NCBI GenBank assembly: GCA_934395135.1
Contig: CAKRRK010000001.1
Coordinates: 124,001-188,000 of the forward strand
Length of the DNA: 64,000 nucleotides
Reading direction: 5' to 3'
DNA from: an uncultured Eubacteriales bacterium
GTDB taxonomy: Bacteria > Bacillota > Clostridia > Oscillospirales > Butyricicoccaceae
Below, in pieces: positions 17,367-24,610 of this stretch. Position 1 is the first letter of the stretch, and each line of letters opens with the position of its first letter. Position numbers and translations under genes: made by a program. The notes beneath the pieces were generated by a model, which ran no database searches, had not been told where the DNA came from, and saw only the letters and a list, made by a program, of their open reading frames with translations.

Positions 17367-17683
17367 CCCCACACCTCCCTGGCTATGCGGAAGGCCGCCC
17401 AGGCCTTTGGCCAGCCGGTGTAGAAGGCGGCGTGGGTGAGAATTTCGGCAATTTCTTCTCTGGCGATCCCATTGTTCTTCGCGCTCTCCAGGTGGAATCG
17501 GAAAGAGCTGTCGATGAGTCCCTGGGCCATCAGGGCTACCACCGTCACCAGGGAGCGGTCCCGGAGGGACAGTTTATCTTCCCGGCTCCAAACCTCGCCG
17601 AACAGCACGTCGTCGTTCAGTTCGGCAAATTTCGGGGCGAAGTCCCCCAATTGATCCCGTCCCGCAGTCTGTTTTACCGCCAT
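17363..17683 (-). CDS. Carboxymuconolactone decarboxylase-like (CMD) protein
   Basis: 106 residues. The all-helical CMD fold is recognisable from LSLRDRSLVTVVALMAQG and EEIAEILTHAAFYTGWPKAWAAF. The AhpD peroxidase CxxC is absent, so it is not an AhpD-type reductase. The histidine in LTHAAFY is the residue conserved in gamma-CMD. It lies between the cupin gene (3-base gap) and the SLH-flavodoxin gene (4-base overlap). CMD, cupin, hydrolase and flavodoxin genes recur together in many Firmicutes; the shared pathway is not established. Confidence 0.85.
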   Translation of the reverse strand: MAVKQTAGRDQLGDFAPKFAELNDDVLFGEVWSREDKLSLRDRSLVTVVALMAQGLIDSSFRFHLESAKNNGIAREEIAEILTHAAFYTGWPKAWAAFRIAREVWG

Positions 17684-17686
17684 GGT

Positions 17687-18127
17687 TTAATCCTCCAATC
17701 TGTTATAGTCGGTCCCATCTACCGCCTCACACCATTCGTTGCTCGTCTCCTCGCCGGGGACCTCCACGGCGATGTGGGAGAACCAGCTGTCTGCCTTGGC
17801 ACCGTGCCAGTGCTTCACTTCCGGCGGGATGGTGACGACGCTCCCCGACGTCAGGCTGACGGCGGGCTTGCCCCACTCCTGGTACCAGCCCTCCCCGGCG
17901 GTACAGAGAAGGATCTGGCCGCCGCCGGATCTGGCGTGGTGGATGTGCCAGTTGTTCCGGCACCCCGGCTCAAAGGTCACGTTGGCCAGGAACACCGGAC
18001 ACTTCCCGGGCTCCGTCAGAGGGTTCAGAAAGGATCTGCCCACAAAATACCGGGCATAGCCGTCGTTGGGCGCACCGGTCCCAAAGAGGTTCATCTGCTC
18101 AAACTGAGCCTGATCTGTTGTTTTCAT
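17687..18127 (-). CDS. Cupin-domain protein
   Basis: 146 residues with a single conserved beta-barrel. Cupin motif 1 is NNWHIHHARSGGGQILLCTAGEG (His-x-His and a later Gln), and motif 2 is VVTIPPEVKHWHGAKAD (Pro and His). These supply a metal site of the usual three-His type. The start ATG overlaps the stop of the alpha/beta hydrolase by 4 bases. Relatives are annotated as quercetin-dioxygenase-like or carboxymuconolactone-associated cupins; the reaction is unknown. Confidence 0.87.
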   Translation of the reverse strand: MKTTDQAQFEQMNLFGTGAPNDGYARYFVGRSFLNPLTEPGKCPVFLANVTFEPGCRNNWHIHHARSGGGQILLCTAGEGWYQEWGKPAVSLTSGSVVTIPPEVKHWHGAKADSWFSHIAVEVPGEETSNEWCEAVDGTDYNRLED

Positions 18128-19098
18128 TTCAGATACTCCTTGAAAAATCCCTCAATCTTGTCAAAGGGGATGATGTCCTTCCGGTCGTACAGGTCGGTGT
18201 GAACTGCACCGGGAATGAGAAACAGCTCTTTGTTATCGGTCCAGGGACTGTCTTTCACCATATCCCCATAAGCGTCCCGGCTGAAGTAGCAGGAGTGAGC
18301 GCGCTCCCCATGGAGCATGAGCACGGCGGAGCGGATCTCGCCGCTGTACCGGAGAATGGGCATATTGAGGAAGGACAGTGCGGAGGTAGTATTCCAGCCT
18401 TCGTTGGAGTTGAGGGACCGTTCGGTGTAGCCCCGCTCCGTCTTGTAGTAGTCGTGATAGTCCTTCACAAAGAAGGGGGCGTCCGTCGGCAGCGGATCCG
18501 CCACGCCGCCTGCCCGGGCATACGCGCCCGTTTTGTAGTCCGCCGTCCGCTGGACGTTCAGGGCCTTTTTCGTCTCATACCGGGCGTCGGCGCTGTCGTC
18601 GGCGTCAAAATATCCCCTGGCGTTTACCCGGGTCATATCGTACATGGTGGAGGTCACCGTGGCCTTAATGCGGGTATCCATAGCGGCGGCGTTCAGGGCC
18701 ATGCCGCCGAAGCCGCAGATGCCGAGAATACCCACCCGCTCCGGGTCGATGAAGTCCCGGGTGGAGAGGAAGTCCACCGCGGCGGAAAAATCCTCGGTGT
18801 TGATGTCCGGAGAGGCTACGTTCCGCACTTCCCCGCCGCTCTCCCCGATGAAAGAGGGGTCGAAGGCCAGCGCGGCAAAGCCCCGAACCGCCAGTTCCTG
18901 GGCGTACAGCCCCGCCGCCTGCTCCTTTACCGCCCCGAAGGGGCCTGCCACCGCCACAGCGGACAGCCTCCCCGCGGCGTTTTTGGGCAGATACAGATCT
19001 CCGGTCAGGGAGATGCCGTAGCGGTTGCGGAACTGGACCTTCCGGCGGGTGACGGAATCCTCCGGAGGAAAGGAATAGCCGTTGTAGTTCGATTGCAT
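18124..19098 (-). CDS. Alpha/beta hydrolase with a cysteine nucleophile
   Basis: 324 residues. The fold starts with a beta region and oxyanion loop (VAVAGPFGAVKEQ), and the nucleophile elbow reads GICGFGG, with cysteine where serine is usual. Then GERAHSCYFSRDAY and a C-terminal PGAVHTDLYD with the catalytic histidine. Cys nucleophiles are known in dienelactone hydrolases. Dienelactone hydrolase and CMD both belong to aromatic-ring degradation, so the operon could process a cyclic lactone or a related xenobiotic, which is inference. It is preceded by the flavodoxin gene (12-base gap). Confidence 0.87.
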   Translation of the reverse strand: MQSNYNGYSFPPEDSVTRRKVQFRNRYGISLTGDLYLPKNAAGRLSAVAVAGPFGAVKEQAAGLYAQELAVRGFAALAFDPSFIGESGGEVRNVASPDINTEDFSAAVDFLSTRDFIDPERVGILGICGFGGMALNAAAMDTRIKATVTSTMYDMTRVNARGYFDADDSADARYETKKALNVQRTADYKTGAYARAGGVADPLPTDAPFFVKDYHDYYKTERGYTERSLNSNEGWNTTSALSFLNMPILRYSGEIRSAVLMLHGERAHSCYFSRDAYGDMVKDSPWTDNKELFLIPGAVHTDLYDRKDIIPFDKIEGFFKEYLK

Positions 19099-19110
19099 CG
19101 TGGTCCCTCC

Positions 19111-19650
19111 TCAGACAGTTCTGCCCATTTCATAGGCGGCGGTGAGTTTACCGGTCAAACGCGCCATCGCGCCGGGGGCATCTGCTCCGCCGCCCCGGAC
19201 CACGCCGGCCAGCCGGGCCTTGGGGAAGCAGGCGATCCAGCCTTTCAGACCGTGGATAGGGCCGTCGGCGGCACTGTCCTCCGCCTCGGCGGAGGCAGTG
19301 AGCAGGTAGATGTCCCGGAAGGAATAGTCCTGAGAGAACAGGGGATTTCCCCGGTCCAGCAAGGTCTTCATCTGTCCGGCCATCTCATAGTAGTACACCG
19401 GGGTAGCAAAGCAGATCACATCGGCTCTGCCCATCTTCTCCACGATGGCGTTGGCGTCGTCCTTCTGGGCGCAGACCGGCGCTCTCAGACAGGCCATACA
19501 GCCGGTGCAGAACCTGATGTCCTTGCCCCGGAGGGAAATGACCTCCACCTGGTTGCCTGCCTCCCGGGCGCCTTCGGCAAACTGTTGGGCCAGGAGATCG
19601 GAATTGCTGTGTTTTCGCAGGCTGGTGGAGAGGATCAATACGTTTTTCAT
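19111..19650 (-). CDS. NAD(P)H-dependent flavodoxin-family oxidoreductase
   Basis: 179 residues. The N-terminal NVLILSTSLRKHSNSDLLA is the FMN-phosphate loop, FCTGCMACLRAPVC gives a cysteine-rich insertion like that of iron-sulfur flavoproteins, and ICFATPVYYYEMAGQMKTLLDR is the standard FMN-reductase block. It probably delivers electrons to the neighbouring redox proteins. It sits 6 bases downstream of a short conserved-looking gene at the head of the operon. Confidence 0.86.
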   Translation of the reverse strand: MKNVLILSTSLRKHSNSDLLAQQFAEGAREAGNQVEVISLRGKDIRFCTGCMACLRAPVCAQKDDANAIVEKMGRADVICFATPVYYYEMAGQMKTLLDRGNPLFSQDYSFRDIYLLTASAEAEDSAADGPIHGLKGWIACFPKARLAGVVRGGGADAPGAMARLTGKLTAAYEMGRTV

Positions 19651-19656
19651 GCGTTA

Positions 19657-19878
19657 TCACTCCTTATTTTCTTGTTTCAGGGAGTCCATGAGCAGGTCCA
19701 TCAGGTCCAGCCGCCGCTGGGCCTGGTGCAGATCCTCCAAAAGAGAGGCCCGCTCTCTGCCCAGCAGGCAGAGCTGTCGGCTCCGGCAGCAACCGCAGGC
19801 TACGATCTGCTCCAGTATTTCCGGGCGGACGCCGCAGTCCCGCAGGCAGCTTGCAAGCGCCTCCTTTGCATCCATCAT
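19657..19878 (-). CDS. Small cysteine-containing helical protein, operon leader gene
   Basis: 73 residues. Two predicted helices enclose CGCCRSRQLC, and the second helix (ASLLEDLHQAQRRLDLMDLLM) has the heptad pattern of a coiled coil like the tail of a MerR protein. There is no DNA-binding part. I do not know a function. It is the first gene downstream of the LysR-divergent promoter, and the spacing to the flavodoxin gene (6 bases) argues that it is real. Confidence 0.65.
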   Translation of the reverse strand: MMDAKEALASCLRDCGVRPEILEQIVACGCCRSRQLCLLGRERASLLEDLHQAQRRLDLMDLLMDSLKQENKE

Positions 19879-19901
19879 TGGATCCCCTCCCTTCTGCCTG
19901 T

Positions 19902-19930
19902 ATTATATCCGTATGAACAAGAAATGGCAA
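19902..19930 (-). promoter_or_regulatory. Promoter of the redox operon
   Basis: On the minus strand TTGCCA (19925-19930), 17 bases, TATAAT (19902-19907). It is divergent from the LysR promoter, with about 28 bases between the two -35 boxes, so LysR binding there could control both. Confidence 0.75.
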
Positions 19931-19957
19931 ACAGTTATTTAGAATGGTTTATCATCG

Positions 19958-19986
19958 TTGACAGGAATGATAATGGACATTAAAAT
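19958..19986 (+). promoter_or_regulatory. Promoter of the LysR gene
   Basis: TTGACA (19958-19963), 17 bases, TAAAAT (19981-19986), 24 bases before the ATG. Confidence 0.7.
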
Positions 19987-20010
19987 AGAGACTGAAAGGG
20001 GGCTGCAGCG

Positions 20011-20889
20011 ATGATCGAGACCAGACTGCTCCGTTATTTCCTGGCCATCGCCAGAGAGCAGAATATCACCCGGGCGGCGGAGCTGCTTCATGTGACCCAG
20101 TCCACTCTGTCCAAGCAGATGATGGAGCTGGAGGACCAGCTGGGCAAGCAGCTTTTGATCCGGGGTAAGCGAAAGGTATCCCTCACCGAGGAGGGCCAGT
20201 TTCTCCGCAAACAGGCCCAGGAGATTATGGAGCTGATCGACAAGACCGAGTCGGCCTTTGCCGCCGGGGCGGACATTGTGGGGGGCGACATCTATCTGGG
20301 CTGTGCCGAAACAAAGGCCATGGAGCAGATCACCCGGGTCTTTCGCTCCGTCCACGCCGACTATCCGGCCGTCCAGTTCCACATCTTCAGCGGGGACGCA
20401 GAGACGGTCTTTGAAAAGCTGGACAAGGGCCTGCTGGATGTGGGGATCATGCTGGGCCCCGCCGTCTACGACCGCTTCGACTACCTGCCGCTCCCTCTGA
20501 AGGACGCCTTCGGCCTGCTCATGCCCAAGGACTGTCCCCTAGCCGCCCGGCCCACCGTATCCAGGGAGGAATTGTCTTCCCTCCCGCTCCTGGTCTCTCA
20601 GCAGACCCACCACGGCATCGCCCGGACCGAGTGGTTCGGCCGGCAGTATGACCGTTTCCGCATTGTGGCCACCTACAACCTGATCTACAACGCCACCCAC
20701 CTGGTGGAGCAGGGATTGGGCTACGCCTTCTGCCTGGACGGCCTGGTGGACGCAGAGCACCGCAACCTGACCTTCCGGCCCTTCGACCCGCCCATTGAGG
20801 TAGACATCGTGGCAGTGACCAAGAAATATCAGCCCTTCTCCCCGGCGGTCAAGGTGTTTATGGAGCGGCTGCGGGAAGTCATTTCCTGA
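20011..20889 (+). CDS. LysR family transcriptional regulator
   Basis: 292 residues. The N-terminal winged helix is clear (RLLRYFLAIAREQNITRAAELLHVTQSTLSKQMMELEDQLG). The remaining residues form the two-lobed effector domain. It is divergent from a six-gene redox operon, and by the usual LysR logic it controls that operon with an unknown ligand. GC content here is high, like the operon and unlike the AT-rich cassette to its right. The 3' end merges into an unrelated open frame, the likely junction of a mobile element. Confidence 0.93.
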   Translation: MIETRLLRYFLAIAREQNITRAAELLHVTQSTLSKQMMELEDQLGKQLLIRGKRKVSLTEEGQFLRKQAQEIMELIDKTESAFAAGADIVGGDIYLGCAETKAMEQITRVFRSVHADYPAVQFHIFSGDAETVFEKLDKGLLDVGIMLGPAVYDRFDYLPLPLKDAFGLLMPKDCPLAARPTVSREELSSLPLLVSQQTHHGIARTEWFGRQYDRFRIVATYNLIYNATHLVEQGLGYAFCLDGLVDAEHRNLTFRPFDPPIEVDIVAVTKKYQPFSPAVKVFMERLREVIS

Positions 20890-21320
20890 GTATACAGAAA
20901 AAAGGGGATGCGTCCATCCGCAAATACACCGCCGCCGACATCGACCGAGGCAGCGACAAGGCGGCGCCGCAGGAGGCCGTCTCGGCGCTGGGGCAGGAAC
21001 CTGCCCCAGCCAAAACGGAAAAGCCGAGGATAACCGATTTCAAGCCCTATGTGGGCCGCAAGCGCAAGCCCGGTACCGGATGTGTCACCGAGATCAACGA
21101 CCATCTGTTTGAAGGTCGCTACTCGCCCAAATGGCCCGACGGCAAAAAGCACTCCCGCAACGTCTACGCCCACACCCGCGAGGAATGCGAGGAGAAGCTG
21201 AAGCAGCTCATCGTAGAGATGAAGGCCGAAATTGCGGAAGCACAACGGCTGAAGGATTTGGGAGAAGGAAATGGAGCGCCCCCAGAGGGGAAGAAGGGTA
21301 AGCGGGGGAAGAAGAAGTAA
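20889..21320 (+). pseudogene. C-terminal fragment of a mobile-element protein
   Basis: A continuous frame, open from the last bases of the LysR gene to TAA at 21318-21320, has no credible start at its 5' end; the first ATG is at 21051. The segment from about residue 55 (TGCVTEINDHLFEGRYSPKWPDGKK) followed by REECEEKLKQLIVEMK resembles the arm-site (AP2/integrase N-terminal-like) segment found in proteins of integrative elements of Clostridia. The tail is Gly/Lys-rich. I infer a decayed, truncated element gene. Alternatively a short 89-residue protein may be made from the ATG at 21051. Confidence 0.4.
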
Positions 21321-21327
21321 AAGAAGT

Positions 21328-21374
21328 GCCACCCTGGGTGCCGAGTAATCGGTACCCAGGGCGGCGGCTTTTGT
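21328..21374 (+). terminator. Terminator at the left edge of the defence cassette
   Basis: A 13-bp stem (CCCTGGGTGCCGA / TCGGTACCCAGGG, one mismatch) is followed by GGCTTTTG. It ends the mobile-element fragment. Confidence 0.75.
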
Positions 21375-21457
21375 TAGCATATAGAGTATCTCGGCGTTGC
21401 GGAGAGGGTACGTCCTAATTAAAACTGCATCCTCGAAAAGGTGCATCGTTCTTAATA

Positions 21458-22768
21458 TCATTGAATATTGATTATGAATTCTTTGCTTTTTGCGACACAG
21501 ATGCCTCGTTTGATTATAAAACACTGAACAGAGTGTGCACCAGAATATGATGTTGACTCTCTTTTTCCGTTAGTACCCACGTCGGAGTTTTCAAAATAGC
21601 CACGAAGGCAGTTTGCGTTCTGAGCCTCAAAACCAGTATTCACAATTTGCCATTTTACAGTATACGGAGGTTTGACACCTGTTAATGCTCTGAAGAGCAA
21701 AGCGCAATTTTTTTCTAAAGGCGCTCCATTGTTTGCATATTCTATTTCCACACCGTTAGAGTTGACCACACGAGCAGAAATAAAGGCAGCTCCTCCGCGT
21801 TGAACGGGCCAAATCGGTCGCTGTCGATGCGGGGCATTAATACACAATTGATAATTAGACAGTGCTAAACTATTGGTAGAATCCCCTTTCGGAAATTCTG
21901 TACCAAGAATTTTGCGCCACGCATCATTTGTAGTCCCTTCTGCATTTAGCAAACCCGCATGTTCTTCGAGCTTTTTTATAAACGACGAAAAATCATCTAC
22001 GGAATAGCCTGATAATAAATCATTTCCGATGATTTTGTCAGAAGGATCGTCGATTGTGGGATTAATTTCTAAATCCACATAGTCTTCTTTGTATGCAGAA
22101 ATAATGTTTTGCATAGTGCCTACAAAAAAGTCTTCTGTAGAAAGAGTGCTGTCTCCGAGATTATCTGCTACGATTTTTTCGAGTGTGATCCCTTTGGGAT
22201 ATTTTTTATCATCAGGGCAATTAACACGTCTCCACCATTTGAAAATTTTTACAAGCGGTTTATACTCGCTATCATTGTTTTTGTTTACTTCGGTAGACCA
22301 CGCTTTATGCCCTTTAGGGTCACTCACAGTCCAATCGCCAGCTTCAGAGTCACCTATATAATAGAGTTGACTATCATTTTCGTCTATGATTACTGGAACA
22401 ACATCAACACTAATTCCACTCATATCGACACCTACAGAGTGGTGTTGGACTTTGGCTGAGGAGTAGTCACTTTTTTGAGCCAAAATATCTCGAAGCTCAT
22501 TTAGTACATCAATTGAACTTTTATCCGAAGAATATGTGGTTACAACAATAATATCGACATCACGCTTTTTATCTCCTGCAACAGGGCGAATTGAAGTATG
22601 TTTAGCATAAGACCCTGACAAGAATGTATCGGCATGGATATTCTTGTAGCTTTCATGATTCTTTAGATAGGTTCGCAAATTGTTTTGGACGCTACTAATA
22701 TATGAAACCGTTGTTACACTCGGCTCGATGTTTTTCAAAAAAGCATCAAAATCTGCTTGTTTAGCCAT
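21458..22768 (-). CDS. SMODS-type nucleotidyltransferase with AGS-C-like sensor domain (CD-NTase)
   Basis: 436 residues. The N-terminal polymerase-beta-like domain has the GS motif (G52-S53 in SGSYAKHTSIRP), the D-x-D pair D70/D72 (RDVDIIVV) and the third aspartate D122 (SVDVVPV), a complete catalytic triad. A helical middle follows (170-310). Residues about 315-436 (RPIWPVQRGGAAFISARVV, VKWQIVNTGFEA, LRGYF, TSYSGAHSVQCFIIKRGICVA) match the adenylyl/guanylyl-and-SMODS C-terminal sensor domain. In known CBASS systems such enzymes make cyclic oligonucleotides after phage infection. Here it is the second gene after a nuclease-like protein (9-base gap, with AAGGAG between). It is AT-rich and unlike its neighbours, a sign of transfer. 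Product and trigger are unknown. Confidence 0.88.
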   Translation of the reverse strand: MAKQADFDAFLKNIEPSVTTVSYISSVQNNLRTYLKNHESYKNIHADTFLSGSYAKHTSIRPVAGDKKRDVDIIVVTTYSSDKSSIDVLNELRDILAQKSDYSSAKVQHHSVGVDMSGISVDVVPVIIDENDSQLYYIGDSEAGDWTVSDPKGHKAWSTEVNKNNDSEYKPLVKIFKWWRRVNCPDDKKYPKGITLEKIVADNLGDSTLSTEDFFVGTMQNIISAYKEDYVDLEINPTIDDPSDKIIGNDLLSGYSVDDFSSFIKKLEEHAGLLNAEGTTNDAWRKILGTEFPKGDSTNSLALSNYQLCINAPHRQRPIWPVQRGGAAFISARVVNSNGVEIEYANNGAPLEKNCALLFRALTGVKPPYTVKWQIVNTGFEAQNANCLRGYFENSDVGTNGKRESTSYSGAHSVQCFIIKRGICVAKSKEFIINIQ

Positions 22769-22777
22769 AATTCTCCT

Positions 22778-23551
22778 TTACGTATTTTTGTAGATCTTGC
22801 TATTGATTATACTTGCATATTTTGCGTAATCGATAGCTGGAACTGTGCCTATATCCTGCAATCGCTTCAAAAGGTTAAGAAGCAAAAAGACAAGGGAATC
22901 ACCGTTTTCACAGAATCGGATTGTAGGAGTTTTAGTTGCATCATATTGGTTTGCAAATATGTTGTTATCGACAACAAATGTGTTGTCAGAAATAGAACAC
23001 ACAAAGTCCAAACGTTTGTTATGGTCAGCTGCATTAATATATTTGACAACATTCGGTGCTATTGGTGCCGTCCAGTCACTTTTTGTGGTCAATACACCCG
23101 CAAGAATTTCGTGCAATGGTTTAGGATCATATTGACCCCCTGCATGCTGAATTGGCGCTGATGAACGAACTAAAGTACGAACACTTTCGGCTTTTTCTTG
23201 CGCATACTCCATGTGATCTTTGTTAAGATTCTGCTTGACTTCAAATACTGCATACACACTTTCAGCAGGGATAATTTTGCTATTTTGATGGTGAAATACC
23301 AAATAGGAATACTGTGCATCATAAATCACCAAATCGATTTGATTGCTACATTTCCCGGTAGCATCTATGATAACAGCTTTGTCAACTGCATATCGGGAGG
23401 GTAGATATTTACCAAACCAGTTAATCCAGTTAATCTCAGTGTTGTCACCTTTAGTTCCTGGATGTGTAAATGCAGCTGCGCCAGTACGAAGAGTCTGTAG
23501 CATTTCAGCTTGCATATTAGAATACAACTCGGAAAGACTAATTTCTGACAT
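22778..23551 (-). CDS. DUF6602-like PD-(D/E)XK nuclease, partner of the CD-NTase
   Basis: 257 residues. The pattern of a restriction-endonuclease core is visible: an acidic E39 in the first helix region (KGDNTEINW), D73 in QIDLVIYD, and E104-x-K106 in YAVFEVKQ, with the strand spacing typical of this superfamily. The layout matches what I know of the DUF6602 family. There is no recognisable cyclic-nucleotide domain (no SAVED, CARF or TIR) and no membrane segment, so how the cyclase product would act on it is unclear. It is the first gene of the pair. The likely role is a DNA-degrading effector in abortive infection; a nuclease-antitoxin arrangement is an alternative. Confidence 0.75.
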   Translation of the reverse strand: MSEISLSELYSNMQAEMLQTLRTGAAAFTHPGTKGDNTEINWINWFGKYLPSRYAVDKAVIIDATGKCSNQIDLVIYDAQYSYLVFHHQNSKIIPAESVYAVFEVKQNLNKDHMEYAQEKAESVRTLVRSSAPIQHAGGQYDPKPLHEILAGVLTTKSDWTAPIAPNVVKYINAADHNKRLDFVCSISDNTFVVDNNIFANQYDATKTPTIRFCENGDSLVFLLLNLLKRLQDIGTVPAIDYAKYASIINSKIYKNT

Positions 23552-23705
23552 CTACTACACCTCCCATATTTCAATTAATTATATCACACCGGCACCATAT
23601 TTTCAATTCATTATATATCAATAACGCCATATATTGTGGTTTCGCTTTTGGCGCTATAAATTAATAAGTCTTTTCAAATTCTGCGCCGCAATAAACAAGG
23701 AATAA

Positions 23706-23740
23706 GAAAAAACCTCTGAAATCAGCCGATTTCAGAGGGG
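23706..23740 (-). terminator. Terminator of tRNA-Pro copy 1
   Basis: Minus strand: CCTCTGAAAT / ATTTCAGAGG stem followed by six T. Confidence 0.8.
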
Positions 23741-23743
23741 TTA

Positions 23744-23820
23744 TGGTCCGAGTAGTGCGACTCGAACGCACGAGCCTCGCGGTCCCAAACCGCGCGTTCT
23801 ATCAACTGAACTACACCCGG
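23744..23820 (-). tRNA. tRNA-Pro (anticodon UGG), copy 1
   Basis: 77 bases including an encoded CCA. The acceptor stem CCGGGTG pairs with TACTCGG (two G-U), the D-arm reads GTTC-AGTTGATA-GAAC, the anticodon loop is TTTGGGA (anticodon TGG) on a CGCGG/CCGCG stem, and the T-arm is GTGCG-TTCGAGT-CGCAC. It has its own promoter and terminator. Confidence 0.95.
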
Positions 23821-23896
23821 ATATTTGATTTTGAACTATTATAGCACGAAACTTGTGCGATTGAAATATTTTTCTGTCTGTGGTCAAAGCGGTTTT
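23817..23896. repeat. Direct repeat A (tRNA-Pro leader)
   Basis: An 80-base stretch covering the 5' end of tRNA-Pro copy 1 and its promoter. It recurs 212 bases to the right (24029-24108) with only a few differences. Confidence 0.85.
23838..23866 (-). promoter_or_regulatory. Promoter of tRNA-Pro copy 1
   Basis: On the minus strand TTTCAA (23861-23866), 17 bases, TATAAT (23838-23843). Confidence 0.75.
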
Positions 23897-23973
23897 CCTG
23901 CCCGATTTGACCGACGAGGTAAATCCAACAAACGCAGGTGTCGCAAGGCTTTCCGGCGTTTCACCATTCACCG

Positions 23974-24032
23974 ACCCGGATACAGCCACGGCACTCCCAA
24001 ATGTGGCGCGCTACCAACTGCGCTATACCCGG
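23974..24032 (-). pseudogene. Decayed tRNA-Pro copy
   Basis: The 5' half is intact (CCGGGTA, D-arm GCGC-AGTTGGTA-GCGC, then CCACA and the loop TTTGGGA), but the 3' half of the anticodon stem and the T-arm are lost. What follows (GTGCCGTGGCTG...) cannot fold into a cloverleaf. It keeps a promoter with the same spacing as copy 1 (TATAAT at 24050-24055), so a truncated transcript may still be made. Confidence 0.7.
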
Positions 24033-24108
24033 ATATTTGATTTTAGACTATTATAGCACGAAACTTGTGCGATTGACCTATTTTTCTGTCTGTGGTCAAA
24101 GCCGCTTT
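24029..24108. repeat. Direct repeat B (tRNA-Pro leader)
   Basis: The second copy of the repeat at 23817-23896, upstream of the decayed tRNA. The -35 region differs (GGTCAA instead of TTTCAA). Confidence 0.85.
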
Positions 24109-24285
24109 TTGACCTGATTTTCCAGCAGATAGAAATCCCGCTTTCGCCCGTGTTCCAAGGACTTGCGGGTTATGGATCGGGTCTGCGCCCCAAAGCAAGC
24201 GTCCTACTTTCCTATTGTTTTTTCGATCGCCCTCGATAAATCTGTGTAACTTTATGGAATGCAGCAAAAAGATTTATAACTGCAA

Positions 24286-24331
24286 TAAAAGCACACATTT
24301 CAGGGATATAAACCCCTTAAAATGTGTGCTT
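24286..24331 (-). terminator. Terminator of tRNA-Pro copy 2
   Basis: Minus strand: a long stem with AGCACACATTTTAAGGGG against CCCTGAAATGTGTGCT, followed by TTTTATT. Confidence 0.85.
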
Positions 24332-24335
24332 CTTC

Positions 24336-24412
24336 TGGTCGAGACGACAGGATTTGAACCTGCGGCATCCTGCTCCCAAAGCAGGCACTCTACCAAACTG
24401 AGCTACGTCTCG
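24336..24412 (-). tRNA. tRNA-Pro (anticodon UGG), copy 2
   Basis: 77 bases with encoded CCA. Acceptor CGAGACG/CGTCTCG, D-arm GCTC-AGTTTGGTA-GAGT, anticodon loop TTTGGGA on CCTGC/GCAGG, T-arm GCAGG-TTCAAAT-CCTGT. It shares the anticodon with copy 1 but differs in all stems, so it is a distinct isoacceptor gene, not a recent duplicate. Confidence 0.95.
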
Positions 24413-24439
24413 AAATCTTTTTATTTGCAAACAAATTTT

Positions 24440-24468
24440 ATTATATCTTACATCTTCGCAAAAGTCAA
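24440..24468 (-). promoter_or_regulatory. Promoter of tRNA-Pro copy 2
   Basis: On the minus strand TTGACT (24463-24468), 17 bases, TATAAT (24440-24445). Confidence 0.8.
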
Positions 24469-24541
24469 GTGTCAATTTTCAAGCGCCCTTTCACCTTTAG
24501 ATGCGCCGAGATTAAACTCCGCCGATTTCCCTAATTTCAGG

Positions 24542-24570
24542 TTGAAGCACCGGGTTATCTGCGATATAAT
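24542..24570 (+). promoter_or_regulatory. Promoter of the GNAT gene
   Basis: TTGAAG (24542-24547), 17 bases, TATAAT (24565-24570). Confidence 0.75.
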
Positions 24571-24610
24571 TCAGAGGAACAAACCGGTGTTTGAAGGAGA
24601 GGACGTGGCA

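Noticed and set aside
18118..19983. A 621-codon plus-strand open frame opposite the redox operon
   Set aside because: It is antisense to several minus-strand genes with clear domains and ribosome sites. The high GC content suppresses stops in the opposite frame. No protein motif is visible.
22109..22459. Plus-strand open frames across the CD-NTase gene
   Set aside because: They are shadows of the AT-rich minus-strand gene, without ribosome sites or motifs.
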